Below are positions 45,283 to 54,974 of a DNA stretch of 64,000 nucleotides, piece after piece. The translations under genes and the position numbers were made by a program. The notes beneath the pieces are model-generated. The model was not told where the DNA came from and did no database searches. It worked only from the letters and a program-made list of their open reading frames with translations. This DNA comes from Bacteroidota bacterium. Its GTDB lineage: Bacteria; Bacteroidota; Bacteroidia; Flavobacteriales_D; Sanyastnellaceae. The DNA is taken from assembly GCA_027622975.1 (NCBI GenBank), contig JAQBVN010000002.1, positions 62,001-126,000 on the forward strand. Direction: 5' to 3'. Each line of letters begins with the position of its first letter. The stretch's first letter is position 1.

Positions 45283-48200
45283 TTCTTGAGGTCAAGGACA
45301 ATTTCGTCTAAAAACATCCAACGATCGTTCCCGCTTCCCAGATGCCACGCAGGAATGGGTCCGCGTCCCTCCGCTTGAATCTGGATGTATCGCGTTGTGA
45401 CAGGCTGATCGCAGACAAAGGTTTCCCGTTGGACGTTCCAATCGTCCTCGTCGAGGTGGGACTGGGCAATGTGAACCAAGTCAAAATCCACACCGTCCGA
45501 AGATGCAGAGAACAACACCCGTTTGGGTGACCAGATCCATGGTTTGATGTCTTGAAGCGCGGAGATTTCCATCGAATTCACTTCTTCCAAGCTTCCCAAG
45601 TCCAACGTAGCCACCACATCGTGGCCCCAATGGCCTTGCCACTCACCCGTTCGAAAGTCTATGCCGCCTCGTAGGCCGTCAATCAAGGCATCGGATCCGC
45701 CCGCTGTGTATTGGTTGTCGGCAGGGGCGTCAAGCGTCAAAACCCATTGATGATCCACCCGGGTGATTTCGTGACTAACCACGGATGAGGTGTCTTTGCC
45801 CACGATGGCCCGGCCCCAAAGCACTGAAGAAACGTGTACCGCCCAGGGATCGTAGGCAGGGTTCCAGGTTTGGCCTGCATCGTCACTCCATTGCAAGACA
45901 GCCGAGCTGTCGAGGTGTTGAAGAGCCACCCATGCTGTGGAATCTCGAAATGAACGAGGCGCCTCGAAGGCGGGCACGGGAACGGAGCCTTGGGCGATCC
46001 AAGAGGAGTGAGGACGATCTGATTCCGCCCTTCCAAACATCGGGTCCGGTGTCGAAGCCATGAGGACCTCGAGCATGCCGCCCGTTCTCAATTGTGTTGT
46101 CGTCAGGTAACTCTGTTTGATCACTGAAGAAGAGCGCCCGCCCGACTCATGCCATCGAATCGCGGTCGGGTAGATGGCCCTGTCGTTCAAACCACGCGCA
46201 CGTATTTCTGTGGTTGCATTCCCCCCGGCGGGTGCAATGACGACCCTCGGAAACATTGGGGATCCGAGCACAACCTGACCAGATCCGGGTTCCACCGGAT
46301 ACATCCCCAGGGCGCTCCACACGTACCAGGCGCTCATTTGTCCACAATCTTCGTTGCCACACAACCCGTCGGGTTCCGCGGTGTAGAATTCTCGGCAAAT
46401 CTGTCGAACACGGCTGGCTGTGGCGCTTGGTTCGCCCGCATAGCTCGGGAGGTAGGCCACGTGATGGCTCGGTTCATTGCCATGAGCGTATTGGCCAATC
46501 AACCCTGTGATGTCGGGTTGCACCCGACCCGTCGTTTGAATGGGGGCTTGGAACAGGTCGTCGAGTCGTTGAAGATAAGCGTCGTCTCCACCCATGAGGT
46601 CTCGTTGCCCCTCGATGTCATGAGGCACTGCGAAGAGGTATTGCCAGCCGTTGGCTTCAGTGAAGTTAAAGTTCACCTCTCTTGGGTCAAAACCCTCAAT
46701 CCAAGCACCTTGTCTTTTAGGTTGAATGAACTTCGTCTCAGGGTGAACGAGGTTTTTCCAGTGGGTGGCGCGACGTTCAAAACGCGTGGCCACCAAGGTG
46801 TCACCCACCCGTCGGGCATGCCTTGCGATGCACGCATCATCAAAGGCATATTCCAGCGTTTTGGAAACGCTCTCGTGCTCATGATCCGAGGGAATGTATC
46901 CCAAACTGGCATAGGCATCGAGACCTAGATGAAGGGAATCTGCCGCCTGAATCATGGCCTCCAAAGCCAAACGCTCATCCCAGCCTTCAATGCCCCACGA
47001 AGTCGCATCGGCCATGACAGGAACGCTGTGATAACCAATCATGCATCCGGTGTAGTTGGACGCCAATTCCCACACGGGAAGTTGCCCACCATCGCGGTAC
47101 ATCCTCAACATGGTGCGAATCATATCACGTGTGCGCTCGGGCTCAATCCATGCGAGCAACGGGTGCAAGGCGCGGTAGGTATCCCAGAGACTAAACACGG
47201 TGTAGTGTTCACCATCTCCAGGCTTGAGGGCATGGACCTGAAGGTCCGTTCCTCGATATCGTCCGTCGACGTCGCTCGCCAAGTTTGGTACCGTGGTGGC
47301 ATGGTAGAGTGCTGTGTAGAACACTGTTCGGTCTGATGGGCTGCCTCCTTCAATGCTCACACGGCCCAGCTGTTCATCCCACCGTTGACGGTTGTCCATG
47401 GCGTAGGCGTCGAAGTCAAACCCATGGATGGCTTCTGACTCGAGGTTTCGAAGAGCGCCTTCGATGTCGCAGAAACTGATGCCTGCCTGGACATTCAAGG
47501 TTTCGACCATCCCAAAGTCCAATTTGAACACCGGAACCATCCTCATGATTTGTCGAATCGATCCTTCCGCGAGCGTGTCGATGCGCTCGATTTCCATCAT
47601 TTGGTCCTCCCACACGAAATCACGGTCAAACTTCAGGGCGAAGTACACGTGTTGTTCTTGGGCCCAATTTTGAGATACGCGATGACCCACCACGGTTCGC
47701 GAACCACGCGGTTCGATGCTGTAATGGACCAAGGCGTCACGGTGGTCGAGGTCCACCATCAACGTGAGGGTGTCTTGTTCTCGCAGGCTGTACCGATGAA
47801 TTCCCATGCGAGGGGTTGTGGTCAATTCAACGTGAATGTTTTGATCGACCAAATCACAGGAATACCAGCCTGCATGGGCCTTCTCCGTGGCTTTGTTGAG
47901 TCGACTTTGATACATGTCCCTCCATGTGTCTCCTGGTCCAAACTTGGTGCAGGGCATCACCAAGATGTCCCCGTAGTCGCTGACTCCTGTTCCTTGCAAA
48001 TGGGTGTGACTGAACCCGTAGACCACGGAATCAGTGTAGTGGTAGCCACCACATCCGTCCCATCCATCCAAGCGCGTGTCTGGACTGAGTTGAACCATCC
48101 CGAACGGACTTGTGGCGCCTGGATAAGTATGTCCATGACCCCCCGTACCGATGAAAGGATTGACTTCGAGGTGGAGAGGCTGGGGAAGGGTTTGGCACCC

Positions 48201-48287
48201 AGTCATCCCCCCATAGCATGCGACGAACCATGCGATCCCGATAGGGATTCCAACACGTCCTTTCCAAAGGTGATCAAAAGGTTTCAT
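45279..48287 (-). CDS. GH92 alpha-mannosidase with C-terminal discoidin-like domain, probable lipoprotein
   Basis: Calcium-dependent exo-alpha-mannosidase family; 1002 residues. A lipoprotein-like N-terminus (IAWFVACYGGMTGC) is followed by the family start VNPFIGTGGHGHTYPGATSPFGMVQLSPDT, GYHYTDSVVYGFSHTHLQGTG, and then VFSLWDTYRALHPLL, GNEPSHHVAYLPSYAG, CGNEDCGQMSAWYVWSALGMYPVEPG. The last 150 residues look like an F5/8 type C domain (TLDLGSLEEVNSMEISALQD). It begins in a 4-base overlap with the CxxC gene upstream. GH92 genes are usually in carbohydrate utilisation loci with SusC/D; none is visible here. Linkage specificity is not readable. Confidence 0.93.
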   Translation of the reverse strand: MKPFDHLWKGRVGIPIGIAWFVACYGGMTGCQTLPQPLHLEVNPFIGTGGHGHTYPGATSPFGMVQLSPDTRLDGWDGCGGYHYTDSVVYGFSHTHLQGTGVSDYGDILVMPCTKFGPGDTWRDMYQSRLNKATEKAHAGWYSCDLVDQNIHVELTTTPRMGIHRYSLREQDTLTLMVDLDHRDALVHYSIEPRGSRTVVGHRVSQNWAQEQHVYFALKFDRDFVWEDQMMEIERIDTLAEGSIRQIMRMVPVFKLDFGMVETLNVQAGISFCDIEGALRNLESEAIHGFDFDAYAMDNRQRWDEQLGRVSIEGGSPSDRTVFYTALYHATTVPNLASDVDGRYRGTDLQVHALKPGDGEHYTVFSLWDTYRALHPLLAWIEPERTRDMIRTMLRMYRDGGQLPVWELASNYTGCMIGYHSVPVMADATSWGIEGWDERLALEAMIQAADSLHLGLDAYASLGYIPSDHEHESVSKTLEYAFDDACIARHARRVGDTLVATRFERRATHWKNLVHPETKFIQPKRQGAWIEGFDPREVNFNFTEANGWQYLFAVPHDIEGQRDLMGGDDAYLQRLDDLFQAPIQTTGRVQPDITGLIGQYAHGNEPSHHVAYLPSYAGEPSATASRVRQICREFYTAEPDGLCGNEDCGQMSAWYVWSALGMYPVEPGSGQVVLGSPMFPRVVIAPAGGNATTEIRARGLNDRAIYPTAIRWHESGGRSSSVIKQSYLTTTQLRTGGMLEVLMASTPDPMFGRAESDRPHSSWIAQGSVPVPAFEAPRSFRDSTAWVALQHLDSSAVLQWSDDAGQTWNPAYDPWAVHVSSVLWGRAIVGKDTSSVVSHEITRVDHQWVLTLDAPADNQYTAGGSDALIDGLRGGIDFRTGEWQGHWGHDVVATLDLGSLEEVNSMEISALQDIKPWIWSPKRVLFSASSDGVDFDLVHIAQSHLDEDDWNVQRETFVCDQPVTTRYIQIQAEGRGPIPAWHLGSGNDRWMFLDEIVLDLKN

Positions 48288-48745
48288 GGTCGAGGTTTTT
48301 GGGTTTTGCACACGTTGCAATCCATGCGGTTGTGAAGGCCAAAATGCATCACTTGCGGCTTGTCGGGTGGGTTCAAATCGTCAAAAGCACTTCGCAGGCT
48401 GTCCGGCAACCCATCACGCATCTGCATGGTTCTCCGCTCTCGACATACCCTCATCTGCACCGAGGCGAGTTGCACGCCGCGCAATATCTCAGCCTCGTCC
48501 AACGGTGCCTGTTGTAGGCTGTCTTGGTGCATTTTCCAATGGGCCAAACACGAATCACATGCCAGCGCCACCCTCAAGATCTCGTGGCTGAATTCTTCCG
48601 TGAGATTCAATTGAGAAGCCACATGCTGTGCGGTGCGCATCCCCTCGGACAGGTTCCATGTTTGGGCTTGAGCTTCGCTCCAAGTCAAGCCTAGGAACAT
48701 GACCCACATGGAGGAGCGGAAGAGGCATGTCAAGTGGGTGGTCAT
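48284..48745 (-). CDS. Small exported protein with two CxxC motifs
   Basis: A 153-residue product with a likely signal peptide (LFRSSMWVMFLGLTWSEAQAQ). The mature part is helical and charged and holds CDSC near residue 65, a single Cys near 106 and CNVC near residue 145, close to the C-terminus. The motifs lack the His of haem-binding CxxCH. Metal binding or a disulfide-redox function is possible. It overlaps both neighbours (S41 peptidase upstream, GH92 downstream) by 4 bases each, so it belongs to the operon. I do not recognise the family. Confidence 0.7.
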   Translation of the reverse strand: MTTHLTCLFRSSMWVMFLGLTWSEAQAQTWNLSEGMRTAQHVASQLNLTEEFSHEILRVALACDSCLAHWKMHQDSLQQAPLDEAEILRGVQLASVQMRVCRERRTMQMRDGLPDSLRSAFDDLNPPDKPQVMHFGLHNRMDCNVCKTQKPRP

Positions 48746-50211
48746 GGTCGCTGGGCTTCTTCGATCCACCGGGCCAAGGATTCTTCCAAGAGTTTGGGTT
48801 GATTCCACAACGAAGGCAAGAGGATGTCTGGTTGAATAGGGGTGGTTGTGGACCATGCCTCACAGGGTTGAGCCATGAACACCGCGGTGGCCAAACTGAC
48901 AACAATGCCTGAACGAGGAAGTGTCTTCAGGTAGGGGTTGCCCATGGTTCCGACAGAAGGACCCATGCAAGGCTCTCCCATGATGGGCCCCCGCTTCGTG
49001 TCTTGGAATGCCCCGGCGAAGGACACCGTGGCAGAGGCGGATTCCCCATCCATCAATACACAAACGGGACCTCGGAACACCGTGCTACCAAGCACGTAAT
49101 GCACGGGAAAGGTCAGGGTATCCACACTTCCCAAGGGCAAATGAACCATGCGGTGAACGTATTGGGCCTCGGGACTGTCTGCCAGGTGTTTGTCGACCCA
49201 ACGTTTGCGCAAACCCCGGTATCCCTTGCGTTGAGCTTTGAGTGTGGACGTGCTCTGCTTGGCCACCAGCGCAAAAGGCAACGCCCGACGCTCCAGAGCG
49301 ATGGACTTCCACAGCAATTCCATCCTCGTGGACATGCCGCCGAGGTTTCCTCTCAAATCGATCACCAGTGGACAATTGAGTTGTTGGAGAACCGAGAATC
49401 CTTTCCGCAACCTGTTTCCATATCGAAACCATGGGCCTGATGCGAAAGAAGTAATTTTCAACGTGGCCGCTCCAGGATGGAGGGAGGCCGTGCGCAATGT
49501 CGTGCGTCGAGTATCCCTGCGTGTCAATCCAGATCCATCGGGAAAGGTCCAGTCAACAACAGGTTGTCTCGGGGACAGTTGAGCCCATCCTTGGGCAGAC
49601 TTCCACCAACCTTGGGTGGCCAAATGAATGTCGTGAGGCAAGCCTGCGGGTCCGACCAAGGTCAGGGTGAGCGTGTCTCGTTGTGTGGTTCCCAACACCC
49701 AAGCGGTCACCAGGTGTGCGGCGTTTCGTGAGGTCGCCGTCACACTCGGTCCCTCCATGCACGCAAGGTCGAGGGCAGCCTCGATGCATGCCTCAGCCGG
49801 AATTCCGTTCAATGCCAAGACTCGAGTCCCGTCAATCCCGGGAGAGTCAGCAGAGGCTTGGACCCAAAGCGCCCGTCCTTCGATGGCCCACTGGATTGGA
49901 ATGCTGCCGTATTCCCTTTCCACGTCGAAGACCCAATGCCATGGCGATACGGAACTGTGACTGTCTTGGAGCACCTGAAGCAGACGGTTGGTTGCACGAA
50001 TGCGCTCCAGGTGGTTGGCGTCAAGCCACATTTCGCGTGTATCGTCCAACATTTCGACCCATGCTTGTTCCCCGCAACGGAGAAATGGTGCGGGATGCAT
50101 GGTTCGCACCCACGCATCGAGGGAGTCCAAATCAGCTTGGGCTTGATACGATGTGTTTTCACCCATCAAGAGGATGAAAACCCAAAGGGCGGCTGTTCTT
50201 GACAAGCGCAT
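48742..50211 (-). CDS. S41-family (C-terminal processing type) peptidase-like exported protein
   Basis: A 489-residue protein with an N-terminal signal (AALWVFILLMGENTSYQAQ). A region near residues 105-160 resembles the PDZ-like part (GIDGTRVLALNGIPA). The tail-specific protease domain has PLVIDLRGNLGG and the nucleophile region VCVLMDGESASATVSFAGAF, in which the Ser corresponds to the S41 catalytic Ser, and GPIMGEPCMG. The catalytic Lys of CtpA-type enzymes is not evident, so it may follow the Ser-Glu-type (tricorn-like) arrangement or be inactive. It starts 4 bases after the paaZ stop and overlaps the CxxC gene. Confidence 0.82.
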   Translation of the reverse strand: MRLSRTAALWVFILLMGENTSYQAQADLDSLDAWVRTMHPAPFLRCGEQAWVEMLDDTREMWLDANHLERIRATNRLLQVLQDSHSSVSPWHWVFDVEREYGSIPIQWAIEGRALWVQASADSPGIDGTRVLALNGIPAEACIEAALDLACMEGPSVTATSRNAAHLVTAWVLGTTQRDTLTLTLVGPAGLPHDIHLATQGWWKSAQGWAQLSPRQPVVDWTFPDGSGLTRRDTRRTTLRTASLHPGAATLKITSFASGPWFRYGNRLRKGFSVLQQLNCPLVIDLRGNLGGMSTRMELLWKSIALERRALPFALVAKQSTSTLKAQRKGYRGLRKRWVDKHLADSPEAQYVHRMVHLPLGSVDTLTFPVHYVLGSTVFRGPVCVLMDGESASATVSFAGAFQDTKRGPIMGEPCMGPSVGTMGNPYLKTLPRSGIVVSLATAVFMAQPCEAWSTTTPIQPDILLPSLWNQPKLLEESLARWIEEAQRP

Positions 50212-50215
50212 GGAA

Positions 50216-52276
50216 TCACAAAGGATCTGGACCTTGGTCTCTCTTCTTAACCATGGTCAGGATGGTCGCCACCGCCACCATCTCATGCTCTTGGTCCCAC
50301 ACTTCCACCCGGTATTTGACAATGCCTTTGGCCACGTCCTCGGGTTCCTTTCGTTCTTGGGCGATTTTTTCCACCACGGTGAGCTTGACGCCTATTGTGG
50401 TGCCCGGGTACACAGGTTTGGTGAATCGGCATTCATCGATGCCGTAGTTTAAAAGCACGGGTCCCTTTCGCGGCTCGACAAACAAACCTGCAGCCTTGCT
50501 CAAAATGTAATATCCATGTGCCACGCGTCCCTCAAACATGGTTCCTTCCAAGCTTGTGGCATCGACATGGGCATAGAAGTGGTCGCCTGAAACGTTGGCG
50601 AAATTGGCGATGTCTGCTTCGGTTACCGTGTGTCGTGCGGTGGTCACTGTGTCGCCGACCTCGAGGTCTTCGAAGTGCTTCCGAAACACATGGGGTTCGC
50701 TTTCTGGTTGGATTGCCCCGGGTTGAAATTGGGATGTGATGGCTGTGAGCATGGACGGATGTCCTTGGATCGCCGTTCGTTGCATGTAGTGCTTGATACC
50801 TCGCAAACCACCCATTTCTTCTCCTCCACCTGCCCGGCCTGGACCTCCATGCACGAGCATGGGCATGGGTGAGCCATGGCCTGTGCTCTCCCCAGCACAA
50901 TCGCGGTCGAGCACGAGAATGCGACCGTGCATGTGCGCTGCCTCCCGAACAAAGGTTTGGGCAATCTTGGGGTCGTGTGTGGTGATGCTGCAGCAGAGAG
51001 AGCCTTTTCCACGTTCCGCCAAAGAGACCGCTTCCTCCAAGCTGTTGTATGGCATCAAGGTGCTCACAGGTCCAAACGCCTCCACCTCATGGCATGCGAT
51101 GGCGTCCATGGGATTGTCGTTTCTGAGCAGGAGCGGGGAGAGGAAGGCACCTTTTTCAGGGTCTGCCCCGAGAAGGTTGAGGGTTGTTGAATCACCAAAC
51201 ACGCGCGTGGCTTCTTCTTCAATCCGAGCCACTTGGTCCATGACGTCGGCACATTGGGTTTTTCCCACCAATGCCCCCATCCGAACCCCCTTCACTTGGG
51301 GGTCACCAATGACGGTTTGGCCCAAGGCATGGACCAGGGCTTCCTGGACGTCATTGATTCTCGATGACGGAACGAAAATTCGGCGAACGGCCGTGCATTT
51401 CTGTCCGCATTTGACGGTCATCTCTTTGCGAACCTCGCGAATGAATAGGTCAAACTCCGGCGTACCAGGTATGGCATCCTCGCCCAGAATCGCCGCATTC
51501 AAAGAATCTGCCTCCATGTTGAAAGGAACGGCGTAGTCCAACAGTCTTGCATGTGATTTCAACATGCGACCCGTCGCGGCTGATCCGGTGAATGTAACCA
51601 CATCCCGTTCATCAACATGGTCCAAGATGTCTCTGGCGGGACCGCAAATCAATTGCAAAGCCCCTGGCGGCAGGATCCCGCTTTTGTGGATTTCCGCCAC
51701 CACAGCTTCCGTTAAGAACGATGTCGAGGTTGCGGGTTTGACCAAGGCAGGCACTCCGGCCATCCAGTTGACAGCCACCTTTTCTAACATTCCCCACACG
51801 GGAAAGTTGAAGGCATTGATGTGCACCGCCAAACCCCGTTTGGGTACCATCAGATGGTGACCTCCAAATGTGCCTCCTCGACCCAATGGCACAAAATCCC
51901 CGTCTGTGGCAAAGGGCGTGTCGGGAAGCTTGCGGCGCAAACTCGCATTGGCAAACAAATTGCCAATTCCGCCTTCAATGTCGATCCAGGCATCTCCACG
52001 GGTAGCACCAGTAGCCCAGCTCGCTTGGTAAAACAATTCCTTCTTCTCGGTCAAATGCAAGGCCAAACGCTTCAGCATCCGGCCACGTTCCTGGAAGGTC
52101 ATGCGCCGCAGGGCTTGCCCACCCACTTCCCGTCCAAACTGGTAGGCTTCTGCCAGGTCGATTCCGGAGGCATCGGCCACGGCCACGACGTCACCTGAAA
52201 TCGCGTGAATCAAGGCTGTGCCCTCGCCATCCCCTAGTTGCCATTGGTCGGCGATGAGGTTTCGTAGTTTGGTCAT
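50216..52276 (-). CDS. paaZ: PaaZ: bifunctional oxepin-CoA hydrolase / 3-oxo-5,6-dehydrosuberyl-CoA semialdehyde dehydrogenase
   Basis: Opens the ring of oxepin-CoA and oxidises the resulting aldehyde in phenylacetate catabolism. At 686 residues it has both domains. The aldehyde dehydrogenase part (1-520) has INAFNFPVWGMLEKVAVNWMAG, KPATSTSFLTE, FTGSAATGR, general base Glu in NMEADSLNAAIL and catalytic Cys in KCGQKCTAVRR. The MaoC-like hot-dog domain (about 540-680) has FEDLEVGDTVTTARHTVTEADIANFANVSGDHFYAHVD with the hydratase Asp and His. It is the first gene of a minus-strand operon; paaY and a thiolase lie about 22 kb away. Confidence 0.95.
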   Translation of the reverse strand: MTKLRNLIADQWQLGDGEGTALIHAISGDVVAVADASGIDLAEAYQFGREVGGQALRRMTFQERGRMLKRLALHLTEKKELFYQASWATGATRGDAWIDIEGGIGNLFANASLRRKLPDTPFATDGDFVPLGRGGTFGGHHLMVPKRGLAVHINAFNFPVWGMLEKVAVNWMAGVPALVKPATSTSFLTEAVVAEIHKSGILPPGALQLICGPARDILDHVDERDVVTFTGSAATGRMLKSHARLLDYAVPFNMEADSLNAAILGEDAIPGTPEFDLFIREVRKEMTVKCGQKCTAVRRIFVPSSRINDVQEALVHALGQTVIGDPQVKGVRMGALVGKTQCADVMDQVARIEEEATRVFGDSTTLNLLGADPEKGAFLSPLLLRNDNPMDAIACHEVEAFGPVSTLMPYNSLEEAVSLAERGKGSLCCSITTHDPKIAQTFVREAAHMHGRILVLDRDCAGESTGHGSPMPMLVHGGPGRAGGGEEMGGLRGIKHYMQRTAIQGHPSMLTAITSQFQPGAIQPESEPHVFRKHFEDLEVGDTVTTARHTVTEADIANFANVSGDHFYAHVDATSLEGTMFEGRVAHGYYILSKAAGLFVEPRKGPVLLNYGIDECRFTKPVYPGTTIGVKLTVVEKIAQERKEPEDVAKGIVKYRVEVWDQEHEMVAVATILTMVKKRDQGPDPL

Positions 52277-52473
52277 CTTCTTGTCGTGTTTCGTTGGTTG
52301 CGAAGGTAGCCTTCTGAAGGGCCAAACACATGAACAGGCTCGAATTCCCCCGCAAAGTCAAACAGGCCGGAGCTCTTGGGCCCAGTAAGACAATTCCATG
52401 TTTTCGCAGTTTGAACCGCAGATGAAATTTTGAATGACGACGATGAATTGATGAATTTTTACGTTAAAAGTTC

Positions 52474-52505
52474 TTGCTTCTTGTTGTTTTCCTTTGTTAT
52501 CTTTA
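52474..52505 (+). promoter_or_regulatory. Candidate Bacteroidota-type promoter upstream of T9SS cargo gene
   Basis: TATCTTTA at 52498-52505 resembles the Bacteroidota -7 element TAnnTTTG, with a TTG at 52474-52476 about 21 bases upstream where the -33 element is expected. It lies in an AT-rich patch 60 bases before the ATG at 52566. This is an eye-fit to a loose consensus. The rest of 52277-52565 contains no gene that I can see. Confidence 0.4.
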
Positions 52506-52565
52506 GGGCGATGTACCCCCAAAAGGGTCTTTCACTCTGACAAAAGCAAACAATATCTTACACTC

Positions 52566-53525
52566 ATGAAGAACCTTTTTGCAATGACCGCAGCCTTGAT
52601 GATGGGCTTCGGTGCGAGCGCCAGCAACGTGGAGCTGGTCGTTGAAGCCGTGGACAACCAAGGCACTGTTCCTGGCAACACCTACCGCGTGTATGCCGTT
52701 CTCCCATCTGCCCAACACAGCCTCCACGCAGTGTTTGCCGCAGAAGGTCACGTGTTGAATCTTGCCACCACTGGCACGTTCTTCCAGCACCAATATGGCA
52801 GCTACTCTTCGTTGGACATCAACGAGAACATCGTAGCCATCGAGCCAGGGTTGGCATTCGACAGCTGGGTCACAGTGGGTGCAAAGAACAGCGACAACAA
52901 CAATTTTTGGACGATCGGCATTGATTACGAGAACTTCTTGGCTGGTCAAGAATTGACCGTGGTTGATGGTGCATGGTTCGTGGTTCCCACAGACATCAAT
53001 GCGGCAGCTGAAGTCGGCAACAAAGTTCTTTTGATGCAATTGACCACCGATGGTACTGCCACGGGTGTGTTGAACCTTCAAGGACGTGATGGTGAAGGTG
53101 GAACTTGGCGTGCACACGACTTGACGTTCACCACGACCGATGCGCATGTGTTCGGTTGCACGGACGCTTCTGCTTCTAACTACAACGCGAACGCGACGTA
53201 CAACGACGGCACTTGCGAAGGTGAGGCTTCTACTGGTTTGACCGGCATTTCAGCCGACACCCAGTGGAGCATTTTCCCAAACCCTGTGGTTGAGTCTACG
53301 TTCAGTGTCAAGTTTGACGCAGAGCTCGTGCTCGGCGAAGAGAACATGGTGATCGAAGCGACAGACCTCAGCGGAAAGATTGTGTTGTCTCAAGAAATCA
53401 CCCAAGGTGATGTGGTTGGAGGCAACCGCGTTTTGGTCAAGCACAGCCTTGCAGCCGGCACGTACACGCTGTCTGCCAAGCATGCTGATTTCTCTGCAGC
53501 TCAAAACTTTGTGGTGACTCGCTAA
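52566..53525 (+). CDS. T9SS-exported protein with GCTD/DGTC module and C-terminal sorting domain
   Basis: A 319-residue secreted protein. Signal peptide KNLFAMTAALMMGFGASAS; the ATG at 52566 is chosen for this reason. Residues 20-200 form a beta-rich domain (VELVVEAVDNQGTVPGNTYRVYAVLP). Next is one Cys module GCTDASASNYNANATYNDGTC (residues 199-219), then a T9SS type A C-terminal domain: IFPNPVVESTFSVKF, MVIEATDLSGKIV, LAAGTYTLSAKHA, AAQNFVVTR. Codon use is strongly biased to a few codons, which hints at high expression. It has its own candidate promoter and a strong terminator, so it is probably a single-gene unit. Confidence 0.9.
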   Translation: MKNLFAMTAALMMGFGASASNVELVVEAVDNQGTVPGNTYRVYAVLPSAQHSLHAVFAAEGHVLNLATTGTFFQHQYGSYSSLDINENIVAIEPGLAFDSWVTVGAKNSDNNNFWTIGIDYENFLAGQELTVVDGAWFVVPTDINAAAEVGNKVLLMQLTTDGTATGVLNLQGRDGEGGTWRAHDLTFTTTDAHVFGCTDASASNYNANATYNDGTCEGEASTGLTGISADTQWSIFPNPVVESTFSVKFDAELVLGEENMVIEATDLSGKIVLSQEITQGDVVGGNRVLVKHSLAAGTYTLSAKHADFSAAQNFVVTR

Positions 53526-53543
53526 TCGAAGTCCCATGGATTG

Positions 53544-53571
53544 AAAAGGGAGGCGAAAGCCTCCCTTTTTT
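53544..53571 (+). terminator. Rho-independent terminator
   Basis: A stem of at least 11 base pairs, AAAAGGGAGGC with GCCTCCCTTTT, and a GAAA tetraloop, then more T. It starts 19 bases after the stop of the T9SS cargo gene. Because of the A-run on the left it could work in both directions. Confidence 0.92.
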
Positions 53572-53621
53572 GTGCCTTGATGTATGTGAGTTACCCTTGG
53601 TTGCTTCGGTATCTTTGAAGC

Positions 53622-54974
53622 ATGATGAACATCGCTTTTCGGCTTTTTGCATCGATCACCTTGGGGATCGGAATGTGGTTTTTGCCTTGCCGTGTCACCA
53701 GTCAGATCCAAACGGCGGAAGAGTGGAGACAGAATGGTCCCATGATTGGTCACGTCAGCATGCGTACTGCTTTGGTGTGGTTGCAAACCACCCAGTCCGC
53801 TGACGTTTGGCTTGAATATCGGATCAAGGATGCAGGGGATGGTGTCGCTTTGTGGAAGTCATCAGAAAAGATGCACACCGAAAGGGCATCGGGCTACACT
53901 GCCCACATCGAACTGGACGGATTGGAACCCGGATCAACGTATGTGGTCAAGTGTCTCATTGATGGTCATGCATTGACAGACGAATTGGAAATCTCCACCC
54001 AACCCTTGTGGGATTATCGAATGGACCCTCCCGCATTCAAGGTTGCAACAGGGAGTTGTGCCTACATCAACGAAGAGCCCTACGATCGACCTGGAAAGTC
54101 GTATGGCGGAGATTATCACATCTTTGAAAGCATGGCAGCGGATGATCCTGACATGATGTTGTGGTTGGGCGACAACATCTATCTCCGGGAGGTTGATTTT
54201 CAATCCTATTCGGGATTTCTGCATCGGTACTCCCACACAAGGAGCACACCAGAAATGGCTACCCTGTTGCGTACGTGTCCCAATTATGCCATTTGGGATG
54301 ACCATGATTTTGGACCCAACGACGCGGATGGAAGTTGGGTGCACTCGGATTGGTCTCGTGAGTCATTCGAGGCCTTCTGGGCGAATCCAAGTTATGGCAT
54401 TCCACAGGCGCCACGGGGAGTGACGACTGCGTTCCGATTTGTGGACATGGAATTCTTCTTGCTGGACAACCGGACCTATCGTGTGGATCATCACAACAAG
54501 ACTCAACCCACCACTGTCCTCGGACAAGCACAGATTGATTGGCTGATTCAAGCCATGGTCAAATCGAGGGCCCCCTACAAATTCGTGGTGGTGGGAGGGC
54601 AAGTTTTGTCAGATGCTGCTGTTTACGAGAATGTTGCGCAATACCCTGAAGAGCGTGCTCAAATTCTCAAACGCATCGAGGAAGAGGACATTCGTGGTGT
54701 GGTATTCTTGAGCGGAGACAGGCACACGACGGAATTGTCCACCATGGTCATGGCGAATGGCCGGCGCATCCATGATTTGACGGTCAGTCCCTTGACGAGC
54801 GGTACGGGAAATGCGCGTGACGAGCCCAATTCTTTTCGCGTGGAGGGGACCTATGTGGATCAGCGCAATTATGCCATCCTGTCCTTCGAAGGCCCTCGAA
54901 AGGAACGGGTCTGCACCGTGACCATCAAGAACAGCGATGGCAACGTGCTTTGGTCTCAAGCCTTGGATCGATGA
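53622..54974 (+). CDS. Alkaline phosphatase D (PhoD)-like metallophosphoesterase
   Basis: A 450-residue exported phosphodiesterase/phosphatase. A signal peptide (FRLFASITLGIGMWFLPCRVTS) is followed by an N-terminal fibronectin-like domain (about 30-130), then the PhoD catalytic domain: KVATGSCAYIN, MMLWLGDNIYLRE (metal Asp and Asn), NYAIWDDHDFGPNDAD, VGGQVLSD and FLSGDRHTTEL. PhoD enzymes use Ca/Fe and cleave phosphate esters. The stop overlaps the pdxH start by 4 bases (ATGA). Confidence 0.92.
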   Translation: MMNIAFRLFASITLGIGMWFLPCRVTSQIQTAEEWRQNGPMIGHVSMRTALVWLQTTQSADVWLEYRIKDAGDGVALWKSSEKMHTERASGYTAHIELDGLEPGSTYVVKCLIDGHALTDELEISTQPLWDYRMDPPAFKVATGSCAYINEEPYDRPGKSYGGDYHIFESMAADDPDMMLWLGDNIYLREVDFQSYSGFLHRYSHTRSTPEMATLLRTCPNYAIWDDHDFGPNDADGSWVHSDWSRESFEAFWANPSYGIPQAPRGVTTAFRFVDMEFFLLDNRTYRVDHHNKTQPTTVLGQAQIDWLIQAMVKSRAPYKFVVVGGQVLSDAAVYENVAQYPEERAQILKRIEEEDIRGVVFLSGDRHTTELSTMVMANGRRIHDLTVSPLTSGTGNARDEPNSFRVEGTYVDQRNYAILSFEGPRKERVCTVTIKNSDGNVLWSQALDR

